Source of the DNA: CALVGQ01 sp964368495
Lineage (GTDB): Bacteria; Bacillota_I; Bacilli_A; Erysipelotrichales; Erysipelotrichaceae
Assembly: GCA_964368495.1 (NCBI GenBank)
Contig: CAYJAJ010000020.1
Coordinates: 1 to 28,244 of the forward strand
Reading direction: 5' to 3'
DNA: 28,244 nt
Part shown: positions 1-7,275 of the stretch, piece after piece
How positions within the stretch are numbered: position 1 is the first letter of the stretch
How the letters are laid out: each line of letters begins with the position of its first letter
Translations under genes and position numbers: made by a program
Notes under the pieces: generated by a model
What the model saw: only the letters and a program-made list of their open reading frames with translations
What the model was told of the DNA's origin: nothing
Databases searched by the model: none

Positions 1-1
1 T

Positions 2-691
2 ATATTCCGTATTCCAAGAAATATGTCAGGTATTACAAAAAGCTCTAGCTGTTTTGACTATTGGTATCAATTGTCATCTTTTAATATTCTTCCTATTCTT
101 ACTTTCATTAAATTAAAAGGTCGTTGTCATTATTGCAAAAAAGCTATTTCTATTCAATACCTTTTCGTTGAATTATTTTTTGCCTTATTCGCCTTATTTT
201 TTTTTGATACTCAGCCTTTAACAATTCACTCTTTTTTGATTTGGCTAATTTTCAGTATCTTATTTACCATTGCAGTTATTGATTTTAACACAATGTTTAT
301 TTATAACAATTCTTTATATATTTTAATTTTTTTATCACTTATTGTTGCCTATTTAAATAAAACACCGCTATACGATATCTTATTAAATGCCGGTCTATTT
401 AGTATTCCTCTTTATTTAATTAGTATAACTACGAATACTATCGGAAAAGGGGATGCCTATTTTATGTTTGCTGTAGGTCTATTATTAAATTTTAATCAGA
501 ACATTGTAGCTTTTTTTATCACATCGATTATTTCTGGAGTTTATGCTTCATTCATGCTTCTCCTAAATAAAAAAACAAGAAAAGACATCCTTCCATTTAT
601 CCCGTTCTTGTTTTTAGGTATACTTATTTCTTATTTTTTTTCTGATCCTTTAGTCCAATTTTACAACAGTTTATTTGTCGTTTTTGTATAA
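2..691 (+). CDS. Prepilin (type IV/ComC-type) peptidase, 5' end outside window
   Basis: Membrane aspartyl protease that cleaves the leader of type IV prepilins or competence pseudopilins. The reading frame is open to the left edge, and the in-frame upstream residues (IFRIPRN before the first Met at 23) fit the family's conserved N-terminal segment. The gene therefore begins before the window and the Met at 23 is internal. Visible signatures are a zinc-knuckle-like segment ending in KGRCHYCKKAIS, a first catalytic Asp in VIDFNTMFIYN, the GxGD-type motif GKGDAYF with the second Asp, and several hydrophobic helices. Oddity: the first CxxC of the knuckle reads CFDY, so one cysteine is missing. 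It ends convergently, overlapping the next gene's stop by 21 bases. Substrates (pilus or competence) cannot be told from this window. Confidence 0.85.
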   Translation: MFRIPRNMSGITKSSSCFDYWYQLSSFNILPILTFIKLKGRCHYCKKAISIQYLFVELFFALFALFFFDTQPLTIHSFLIWLIFSILFTIAVIDFNTMFIYNNSLYILIFLSLIVAYLNKTPLYDILLNAGLFSIPLYLISITTNTIGKGDAYFMFAVGLLLNFNQNIVAFFITSIISGVYASFMLLLNKKTRKDILPFIPFLFLGILISYFFSDPLVQFYNSLFVVFV

Positions 692-1849
692 TGATATCAA
701 TTCTGACATTGACCTTAGGGCAAGGCTATATTTTTTATTTTCTTTAAAATATGTACTTGTAACTTCAAATACTATTAGTTTAAGTATAAATGTTCCTTTA
801 TTCTGAACTATTCTATGACATTTTTTTGAGCACTCACGAACGGGTTTATAGTCCCCCTTAATCATGAGTTTGAGCAATTCCATTAACTGTGTATACAAGG
901 TTCCACCTGATTCATAATTGGTCGTTTTACATGCTTTTATTATTTCTAGGCATTCCCCATATTTTTTCATTTGATTGTATTTATTATATAAATCAAATGC
1001 CGTTTTCAATGATTTTTCATAATTTCCTAATTTTATATTATATAAACAATAGTCTTTAAGAACAGGAATCATATAGTTTCCATATTCAAAGTACCCACAT
1101 AAGCTAAAAGCTTCATCAAACATCATTTGCCCAGTGCTTTGTCTATTATTGCATGCACATAATACTGCAAGTGTACTATGACATCCTATGTTCCTTTGAT
1201 GACAATAACTTTCTTTGAAGTAAATTCTTGCTTCATTTAAATCATTCTGGCATTCGAACTGCCTATTATCTTTTAAATACACGATTCCTCTGTTGTAATA
1301 AAGTAGCGATAAGATATGCGGATTTTGTGATAACTTTATGGCATTTGTATATAAAGTAATTGCAGTTTTGTATTCTTTTCGTGATATATGATACTCACAC
1401 TTTAAAATACAATATAGTTGTTTAAACTCACAACTCAAGTAAGCTTCATATTGTCTTAAGCTTTCTATTAAAGTTTGACTTTTTTGATCGTTAATTAAAG
1501 ACCTCACAATTACATGATATGGATACAACATTGTGTTTTTACTTCTTTTTTTAAAAATCTCGTTGATACGTTCGCTGTTTCTCATGTAGTAGTAATCGAT
1601 AAAGCAACCATACAACACATCAAACTCATTTTTTAAATTATCAATCAATTCATAAACATTCATATCGAAATGCGAGAATAACTTATCTAATTTCTCTACC
1701 GGTAAATCTCTTTTATTATTTTCCCATTGACTAATATAACTTGATGCAATTCCAACATCTTTTGATAAAATATCAATTTTAATACCTTCTTTATTTCTTA
1801 TATACGAAAAATATCGATTTAATATTACATCAGTATTAATTGAGTACAT
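671..1849 (-). CDS. XRE-family HTH regulator with TPR-like C-terminal region
   Basis: Likely DNA-binding transcription regulator. Residues about 1-70 form an XRE/HTH_3 domain (DILSKDVGIASSYISQWENN). The remaining roughly 320 residues are helical, with repeats of the kind KEYKTAITLYTNAIKLSQNP and GNYEKSLKTAFDLYNKYNQ that look like tetratricopeptide repeats. This architecture matches the RNPP/Rgg/PlcR group, whose TPR half usually binds a short peptide; that peptide control applies here is inference. A GTG at 1858 is in frame, but it sits directly against the AAAGGGG ribosome binding site. The ATG at 1849 has proper spacing, so I start there (392 aa). The C-terminal half is rich in cysteine and lysine. 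It stands alone, with a long empty region upstream and a convergent prepilin peptidase downstream. Confidence 0.8.
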   Translation of the reverse strand: MYSINTDVILNRYFSYIRNKEGIKIDILSKDVGIASSYISQWENNKRDLPVEKLDKLFSHFDMNVYELIDNLKNEFDVLYGCFIDYYYMRNSERINEIFKKRSKNTMLYPYHVIVRSLINDQKSQTLIESLRQYEAYLSCEFKQLYCILKCEYHISRKEYKTAITLYTNAIKLSQNPHILSLLYYNRGIVYLKDNRQFECQNDLNEARIYFKESYCHQRNIGCHSTLAVLCACNNRQSTGQMMFDEAFSLCGYFEYGNYMIPVLKDYCLYNIKLGNYEKSLKTAFDLYNKYNQMKKYGECLEIIKACKTTNYESGGTLYTQLMELLKLMIKGDYKPVRECSKKCHRIVQNKGTFILKLIVFEVTSTYFKENKKYSLALRSMSELISLYKNDK

Positions 1850-1858
1850 ACATTTCAC

Positions 1859-2585
1859 CCCTTTATCTACTTTAAATCTAATATTACTATTGGTTATTGT
1901 GTAGTTGTTGATTACAGTACTCTTGTATACATGTTGTTCTTCGTATTTACTATTGAAAGGTTTAAACAGAGTGTTTTAGTGCCTATGGGAAATTTATGTT
2001 TAATAAGCTGATTAGAATAACACTTATTCATGATTCATTTGCAACAGTTGATATAATTATTGATTCATTATTTTTGAATCCACATTTCTTTTAAACTAGA
2101 ATAAATACATTGTCATTTTTTAAAATCTACGCTTCTTCATTTTTGTCAATGGTGTTAATCACTCTTCTATATGTCTATTTATATTATATCAACAATCGCT
2201 AGTTTATACCTTATTATTTGTTGTGCTAATTTTTATAGATTTTTAAAAAATAGATAGATTATTCAATAACAAATACGTTTTTTTCATGGTAATTGCTAAG
2301 TAAATTTTCTTATCATTTTTTAATTTATTGATTCATCTAATTCTTCTAGTTCTTTACAAAAGCAGCTGAAAAGGTGCTAAAATGCAATTGTATTAACAAA
2401 GTTCAAAAAAAAAATTTTTATCTAAATGTCATTTTTATTTATATTTTAGTTTTTATTTTTCAAAATATTCAACATCGGTATTGCAAGCTTTTAATTTCAC
2501 AGTTATTACAGATGAATTTATTATACAAAATTTTCTCATTTTCGACATTTTAGGGTTTGTTCAAAATATCGTACAAATTTCACAT
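1859..2585. other. Long AT-rich intergenic region without a convincing gene
   Basis: About 730 bases between the divergent side of the HTH regulator and the 3' end of the aldolase gene. I see no ORF with a good ribosome binding site on either strand and no tRNA-like or riboswitch-like fold. It holds one 32-codon candidate ORF (1996-2094, plus), three copies of TGATTCAT (2031, 2061 and 2329, plus strand), and runs of A and T. It may carry regulatory sites for the regulator, an unrecognised small RNA, or the remnant of a lost gene. Confidence 0.6.
1996..2094 (+). CDS. Candidate short peptide ORF, 32 aa (weak)
   Basis: An ATG at 1996 opens a 32-codon frame ending TAA at 2094. It encodes a short peptide with a basic start (MFNKLIR) and a hydrophobic stretch (VDIIIDSLFL). 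GGGAAA lies only about three bases before the ATG, so the ribosome binding site is poor. It is divergent to, and about 150 bases from, an RNPP-like regulator, which is the usual place for a peptide pheromone gene. There is no homology evidence that it is translated, and AT-rich DNA yields such frames by chance. Confidence 0.15.
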   Translation: MFNKLIRITLIHDSFATVDIIIDSLFLNPHFF

Positions 2586-2614
2586 AAAAAAAGCCTACGA
2601 TTTCTCGTAAGCTT
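2586..2614 (-). terminator. Rho-independent terminator of the aldolase gene
   Basis: A perfect 10-bp stem (plus strand 2591-2600 with 2605-2614) closes a 4-base loop. On the minus strand it is followed by a T-run (A-run at 2586-2592 on plus). It starts 8 bases after the aldolase stop codon. Confidence 0.9.
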
Positions 2615-2621
2615 CAACTAT

Positions 2622-3488
2622 CTACGCTTTTCCTACTGAACCAAATCCGCCCATCATTTCGATAACTTTTTTAGTAATTGCATCAGCCCCTGGTTTAAGT
2701 AATTTACGAGGATCATACCCTTTTCCTTCTAAATCTTTACCAGCTAGAATATATTCACGTGTTGCTGCAGCAAACACTAGTTGTAATTCAGTATTAACAT
2801 TGATTTTTGATACACCCATTGAAATAGCTTTTTCAATTTGGTCTTGTGGTATTCCTGAACCCCCATGTAATACTAGTGGAGTTGTAGCAGTAATTGCATC
2901 AATTTTTGACAATACATCAAAGTTTAATCCCGTCCAATTTGATGGATATTTTCCATGAATATTTCCAATTCCTGCTGCTAAGAAATCGACACCTAAATCA
3001 GCGATAATTTTACATTCATTTGGATCTGCAAATTCACCAACACCAACAATTCCATCTTCTTCTCCGCCGATCGAACCAACTTCACATTCAACTGAAATTC
3101 CTTTGGAATGAGCTAATTCGATAATCTCTTTTGATTTTGCCAAGTTTTCTTCAAAGTCATAATGAGACCCATCAAACATAACTGAAGTGAAACCAGCTTC
3201 GATTGCTTCTTTTGCACCTTCATATGAACCATGATCTAAGTGAACTGCAACTGGAACAGTAATTTTCATTTTATCATGAACTTCTTTAACCATTGCTACA
3301 ACCGTTTTGAAGCCACTCATATATTTTGCTGCACCTTCTGAGACACCTAACATAACTGGTGATTTAGCTTCTTCTGCTGCCGCTAAAATTGATTTGATCC
3401 ATTCCAAGTTATTAATGTTAAATGCACCTACTGCGTAATGTCCTTCATGAGCCTTTTTCATCATTTCTGTTGCGGATACTAATGCCAT
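2622..3488 (-). CDS. fba: Class II fructose-1,6-bisphosphate aldolase
   Basis: Cytosolic, zinc-dependent enzyme of glycolysis and gluconeogenesis that interconverts fructose-1,6-bisphosphate with dihydroxyacetone phosphate and glyceraldehyde-3-phosphate. The 288-aa length is normal for the FbaA/GatY-type class II family. Visible signatures are the AFNINN N-terminal motif, VAVHLDHG with the catalytic Asp and a zinc His, the MFDGSHYDFEEN segment, ECEVGSIGGEEDG, a GNIHGKYP zinc-ligand His, LVLHGGSG with the last zinc His and phosphate-binding glycines, and KINVNTELQ. A strong AGGAGG site lies 9 bases before the ATG. It is transcribed alone, divergent from the FMN-binding lipoprotein gene and ended by its own terminator. 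Tagatose-bisphosphate aldolase is the main alternative within the family, but fba is favoured. Confidence 0.93.
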   Translation of the reverse strand: MALVSATEMMKKAHEGHYAVGAFNINNLEWIKSILAAAEEAKSPVMLGVSEGAAKYMSGFKTVVAMVKEVHDKMKITVPVAVHLDHGSYEGAKEAIEAGFTSVMFDGSHYDFEENLAKSKEIIELAHSKGISVECEVGSIGGEEDGIVGVGEFADPNECKIIADLGVDFLAAGIGNIHGKYPSNWTGLNFDVLSKIDAITATTPLVLHGGSGIPQDQIEKAISMGVSKINVNTELQLVFAAATREYILAGKDLEGKGYDPRKLLKPGADAITKKVIEMMGGFGSVGKA

Positions 3489-3613
3489 TTTAATTTTCCT
3501 CCTAAATTATATACTACTCTATTTTAATCTATTTTATACAAAATTAAAACTGTTCTTCTTTAGTTTTTTTGATTTTGTTAAAAAATAAACAAATGATGTT
3601 GTTTTTTTCTACA

Positions 3614-3648
3614 TATAATGATAAAATTTTCTCATAAATACATGGAGG
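3614..3648 (+). promoter_or_regulatory. Probable -10 box and ribosome binding site of the FMN-binding lipoprotein gene
   Basis: A consensus TATAAT occurs at 3614-3619 and a GGAGG at 3644-3648, 9 bases before the ATG at 3658. I see no good -35 hexamer at the right distance, so the promoter assignment rests on the -10 box alone. Confidence 0.45.
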
Positions 3649-3657
3649 ATATATCTA

Positions 3658-3984
3658 ATGAAAAAATTATTAGCACTTTTATTAGCAGCTACGTTATTAA
3701 CTGGATGTGGTAGCACAGGTTCAGACGACACTGTAAAACTTACAGGAACTAGTGATGGGCATAACGGTCCATTGACTGTTGAAGTTGAAATGCAAGGAGA
3801 TACAATTACTGCAGTGACTGTGACTGACCATATTGAAACTGTAGGAATAGCAGATCCTGCATTGACAAATGTGCCAGAAGCTATTGTTGCAGCAAATTCT
3901 ACTGATGTTGATGTTGTTGTAGGAGCTACTATAACATCTGCTGCTATTGTTACTGCTGTCGATAACGCAATCGCAAGTAAATAA
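3658..3984 (+). CDS. Small FMN-binding-domain lipoprotein
   Basis: A 108-aa secreted lipoprotein. Residues 1-16 are a lipoprotein signal peptide with lipobox LLTGC (lipidated Cys17). Residues about 28-106 are one FMN_bind domain: GHNGPLTVEVEMQGDTI, HIETVGIADPAL, PEAIVAANSTDVD and VVGATITSAAIVTAV are all family landmarks. Domains of this type (RnfG/NqrC C-terminus, PplA) carry FMN covalently on a Thr or Ser installed by ApbE. Thr91 in the GAT triplet is the candidate here. The Ser that often precedes GAT is Val, so flavinylation is not certain. It likely shuttles electrons at the outer face of the membrane, for example to an extracellular reductase. No partner oxidoreductase or apbE lies in the window. 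It is a lone transcription unit with its own terminator. Confidence 0.88.
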   Translation: MKKLLALLLAATLLTGCGSTGSDDTVKLTGTSDGHNGPLTVEVEMQGDTITAVTVTDHIETVGIADPALTNVPEAIVAANSTDVDVVVGATITSAAIVTAVDNAIASK

Positions 3985-3992
3985 CTCTAATT

Positions 3993-4012
3993 AAGCCTTC
4001 GGGCTTTTTTTA
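3993..4012 (+). terminator. Rho-independent terminator of the FMN-binding lipoprotein gene
   Basis: AAGCC, a TTCG tetraloop and GGCTT, then a run of T. It starts 9 bases after the stop codon. Confidence 0.9.
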
Positions 4013-4016
4013 TTGC

Positions 4017-4059
4017 AATTTAAAACCACACCATTTATAAATTGGTGTGGTTTTAAATT
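4017..4059 (-). terminator. Long palindrome, probable terminator of the DUF1846 gene
   Basis: A perfect 17-bp inverted repeat (4017-4033 with 4043-4059) has a 9-base loop, and its outer part is A/T so it can work on either strand. It sits 6 bases after the DUF1846 stop (minus strand) and just behind the plus-strand terminator of the convergent lipoprotein gene, giving two back-to-back terminators. Confidence 0.75.
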
Positions 4060-4065
4060 AATTAA

Positions 4066-5553
4066 CTATTTTTTATGATACAGTTTTTTAGTTTGGTATG
4101 TTGGCTCACTTGTTAAATTCATTTTCAATTTTTTAAATGTTTTTACATCCACTTCAGATAACAAAACAGTAGAGTGAACTTCTGCTCCCTTTAATCTGTC
4201 TAACTGACGTACTGCTAAATGAGCAATTTTATTACCAGTTGCCGCTATGGATAAAGCAATTAAAACTTCATCAGTATGTAAACGAGGATTCGAATTTCCT
4301 AAATATTTGGTTTTTAGTTTTTGAATTGGCTCAATTACGTCTGGTGAAATCAATAAAATAGAATCATCTGTTTCTGCTAAATATTTTAATGAATTTAATA
4401 ATGCAGCAGAACTTGCACCCATTAAACTACTCGTTTTACCTGTAACAATTGTTCCATCATTTAGTTCTATAGCTACTGCTGGTTGACCAGTTAGTGTTGC
4501 CTTATCCAAGGCTGCTTTAACACATTTTCGATCTTCTATACTAATATCAGCAGTGTTCATTAACAATTCAATTTTTGTGACAGTCTCTTCTGTTCCTAAA
4601 TCTTTACGCAAATTACATTTAGCAGCATAATATCTTCTAAGTATTTCTTGATTACTTGCCATGCATGCTGCTTGATCATCAATAATGCATGTTCCTGCCA
4701 TATTTACTCCCATATCCGTTGGCGATTTATATGGCGATTCTCCTGCTATTTTTTCAAACAAAGTATTTAATACTGGAAATACTTCAACATCTCTATTGTA
4801 GTTCACTACTGTTTCGTTATATGCCTCTAAATGAAAAGGATCAATCATGTTTATGTCATTTAGATCGGCAGTTGCTGCTTCATAAGCTAAATTGACTGGA
4901 TGCTTTAATGGCAAATTCCAAATTGGGAATGTTTCAAATTTGGCATATCCAGATTTTAAACCTTTTTTATGGTCATGATATAATTGAGATAAACATGTTG
5001 CCATTTTTCCACTTCCTGGTCCAGGAGCAGTTATAACAACTAATTCTCTTGTAGTTTCAATGTATTCATTTCTTCCAAATCCTTCTTCAGATAAGATATA
5101 CGGAATATTACTTGGATATCCTTGAATCGGGAAATGAAGTACCACATTAATTCCTAACGAAGTTAATTTATTTCTAAAGGTGTCTGCTGCAAATTGATTT
5201 GCATAATGAGTCATTACGACACTTCCTACATAAAGTCCGATGCTTCTAAATGCATCAATTAGTCGCAAAACATCCAAATCATACGTTATTCCTAAATCAC
5301 TACGAATTTTATTTTTTTCAATATCATTTGCACTAATTACGATGACTATTTCGACACGTTCCTTAATTTCAAGCAACATTTTTACTTTTGTATCAGGCTC
5401 AAAACCTGGCAAAACACGAGCTGCGTGATTATCATCGAATAACTTGCCACCAAATTCTAAATATAACTTATTATCAAACATTCCAATTCTTTGTCTAATT
5501 TTTTCTGATTGACTTTTTACATACATCTCACAATCAAACGCTTTTTTATCCAT
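4066..5553 (-). CDS. UPF0371 / DUF1846 family protein
   Basis: Cytosolic protein of unknown function, common in Firmicutes and Actinobacteria. The 495-aa length matches the family (about 495). Conserved text includes KLYLEFGGKLFDDNHAARVL near the N-terminus, QGYPSNIPYI, and a glycine-rich P-loop-like segment GPGSGKMATCLSQ around residues 170-185, followed by LPLKHPVNLAYEAATADL and GVNMAGTCI. The P-loop resemblance suggests nucleotide or phosphate binding, but no activity is established that I can cite. The frame could start at a GTG (5562), but that GTG lies inside the AAGGTG ribosome binding site. The ATG at 5553 is correctly spaced and matches the family start. It is downstream of the PTS-like gene on the same strand, but a terminator separates them. 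Confidence 0.85.
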   Translation of the reverse strand: MDKKAFDCEMYVKSQSEKIRQRIGMFDNKLYLEFGGKLFDDNHAARVLPGFEPDTKVKMLLEIKERVEIVIVISANDIEKNKIRSDLGITYDLDVLRLIDAFRSIGLYVGSVVMTHYANQFAADTFRNKLTSLGINVVLHFPIQGYPSNIPYILSEEGFGRNEYIETTRELVVITAPGPGSGKMATCLSQLYHDHKKGLKSGYAKFETFPIWNLPLKHPVNLAYEAATADLNDINMIDPFHLEAYNETVVNYNRDVEVFPVLNTLFEKIAGESPYKSPTDMGVNMAGTCIIDDQAACMASNQEILRRYYAAKCNLRKDLGTEETVTKIELLMNTADISIEDRKCVKAALDKATLTGQPAVAIELNDGTIVTGKTSSLMGASSAALLNSLKYLAETDDSILLISPDVIEPIQKLKTKYLGNSNPRLHTDEVLIALSIAATGNKIAHLAVRQLDRLKGAEVHSTVLLSEVDVKTFKKLKMNLTSEPTYQTKKLYHKK

Positions 5554-5584
5554 AATAAACACCTTCTCCCTTTATTTAATAAAA

Positions 5585-5613
5585 TTAATAGTGAATACTC
5601 TATTCACTATTAA
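5585..5613 (-). terminator. Terminator between the PTS-like gene and the DUF1846 gene
   Basis: A perfect 13-bp stem (5585-5597 with 5601-5613) has a 3-base loop and overlaps the stop codon of the upstream gene. A TTTTATT stretch follows it on the minus strand. Confidence 0.75.
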
Positions 5614-7160
5614 TCTATATTTCTTTTTGCTTCTTTTATTTTTTTGTTGACTTCATTTTTTATTATAGTACTCGATGCCCCAAATGAAATTGCATACCCA
5701 GAGCGAACTTCCATTACCTTGGTTCCCCCAATACGATGAAATTGTTCAAAATTTATTATTGAAATATCATTCACTTGCACCATAACTCTAAATACTGATG
5801 AATTGATGCGCTTTATATTATCTAAACCGCCAACTGCTAATATAAATCCATTAATTACTTTTTTAGTCAGAACTGTGTTAAACAAATTTAATGCTAAAAA
5901 TTGATAATACATTCTTACTGCAAGGAAATATACAACAAACATAACTACACCAACAACTACTATAAAGCTGATTGTTGAGTATGCATTAACATCACCACTA
6001 TATACCAGCAAATCGAAAATATTTCCTGGCATAGCCGATGTTGGGTTTCCTGTATATCCAAACCCAAAATAAATGTTCATAGCCTGACATATTGCAAAAA
6101 GTGCGCCACTAGCAACAATGTGGAACACAAACAACATTGGTGCCATAATTAACAAGAAAATTTCTAACGGTAAAATTGTTCCACCTAACAGCGATAAAAG
6201 AATACTGATAATTAAAAATACACGGAAACGTTTTCTCTCTAATTTATCCGAAAATAATGAATATATCGCAATTAACATTCCTGGTATAGCAAATAAATTC
6301 AATATATAATATGGCGTTATAAACCGTCCATAGCCAATCGGAAATACACCTTGAGATGATTGTTCCATCCATATTGTAACGTCTCCAGTATAACCAACCC
6401 CTGAAATATCAATCCATGAACCGCCCATTTCACCAAACCAAAAGGCATTTCTTATGATACTACCAAGATTCAAAGTTGATAAGAAACGATCAAGAATCCC
6501 ATAAATAAATAGATGAACAGGATTATTTATATCACTAGCGATTAATGTAAATACTTCATTTAATAATTGCATTATTAATGGCCATAAATATGAAAATAAC
6601 AATCCAAGAAATGATGCTCCAACAATCATCAAGATGACTGCATAATTATTTTTATCAATGAAACCTAAAAATCCATATTTGCTTTTGCTGCGTGATTTTT
6701 TATAGACAACTCTTGCAAGCATACCTATCAATAATGCTCCAATTAGCCCCGTATGAATCGGAATCTGTGTTCCACCATTAATCCCTGGAATCTGAGATGT
6801 ATTAAGTGCTAAACCAAATGATGAATAATAAAATATCGAACTAAATTCTGATGCAGCAAAATACATAGTTGTTATCAAGAAAACAATATATCCTAAAATA
6901 CCAATTTCACTTTGTATTCCATCTGAACTCTTTTTAGATAGCATTTTAATTAAAACAAAGAATGGGAAATTAATAATTAAAAAATTTCCTATAGTTCGTA
7001 AATAATAAGCTATTTGCAGTATCCATTCACTTTCAATTTGAACATAAGCTAAAAAATTTGAATTTAAAATTAAAGAACCACAGCTATATAAAATTAACGC
7101 AATAAACAACAATTTCAAAGGAAATTGAAATATATTTAAAAGTGCATGCCATTTTCTCAT
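5610..7160 (-). CDS. PTS glucose-superfamily EIIC-EIIB-like membrane protein with degenerate key motifs
   Basis: A 516-aa polytopic membrane protein whose EIIC-like body is followed by a C-terminal EIIB-like domain. Family marks are IPIHTGLIGALLIGMLARV (EIIC loop), FAIPGMLIAIYSLFSDK before LSLLGGTILPLEIF, APMLFVFH, and GGLDNIKRIN opening the EIIB domain. The expected functional residues are missing. The EIIB phospho-Cys is Ser455 by alignment. The GITE glutamate is Leu330. The usual GLHH histidines are replaced in LNLGSIIRN. It may transport or sense a sugar-like ligand without phosphorylating it; this is inference. An upstream in-frame ATG at 7202 lacks a ribosome binding site. The ATG at 7160 has AGAGG 7 bases away. 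Monocistronic between two terminators. Confidence 0.75.
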   Translation of the reverse strand: MRKWHALLNIFQFPLKLLFIALILYSCGSLILNSNFLAYVQIESEWILQIAYYLRTIGNFLIINFPFFVLIKMLSKKSSDGIQSEIGILGYIVFLITTMYFAASEFSSIFYYSSFGLALNTSQIPGINGGTQIPIHTGLIGALLIGMLARVVYKKSRSKSKYGFLGFIDKNNYAVILMIVGASFLGLLFSYLWPLIMQLLNEVFTLIASDINNPVHLFIYGILDRFLSTLNLGSIIRNAFWFGEMGGSWIDISGVGYTGDVTIWMEQSSQGVFPIGYGRFITPYYILNLFAIPGMLIAIYSLFSDKLERKRFRVFLIISILLSLLGGTILPLEIFLLIMAPMLFVFHIVASGALFAICQAMNIYFGFGYTGNPTSAMPGNIFDLLVYSGDVNAYSTISFIVVVGVVMFVVYFLAVRMYYQFLALNLFNTVLTKKVINGFILAVGGLDNIKRINSSVFRVMVQVNDISIINFEQFHRIGGTKVMEVRSGYAISFGASSTIIKNEVNKKIKEAKRNID

Positions 7161-7186
7161 ATAAATACCTCTTTTAACCTCTATTA

Positions 7187-7195
7187 ATAATACCA
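7187..7195 (-). promoter_or_regulatory. Possible extended -10 promoter of the PTS-like gene
   Basis: On the minus strand TGGTATTAT (TGn plus a near-consensus -10) lies about 27 bases before the ATG. The -35 region 17 bases upstream (TTTTAT) is weak. Confidence 0.35.
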
Positions 7196-7241
7196 CAAAC
7201 ACATCATGAATAAAATAACTTTATCTTTGATAATTAAATAA

Positions 7242-7267
7242 AAGTATACCTAAACTTAGATATACTT
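7242..7267 (-). terminator. Terminator of ychF
   Basis: An 11-12 bp stem with one G-U pair and a tiny loop occupies 7242-7267, 8 bases after the ychF stop. The following minus-strand sequence is T-rich but interrupted by A. Confidence 0.65.
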
Positions 7268-7275
7268 AGTAGCTT

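Noticed and set aside
2400..2470. Poly-A/poly-T tracts as a possible origin or integration site
   Set aside because: No repeats, DnaA-box cluster or flanking duplication; simple AT richness.
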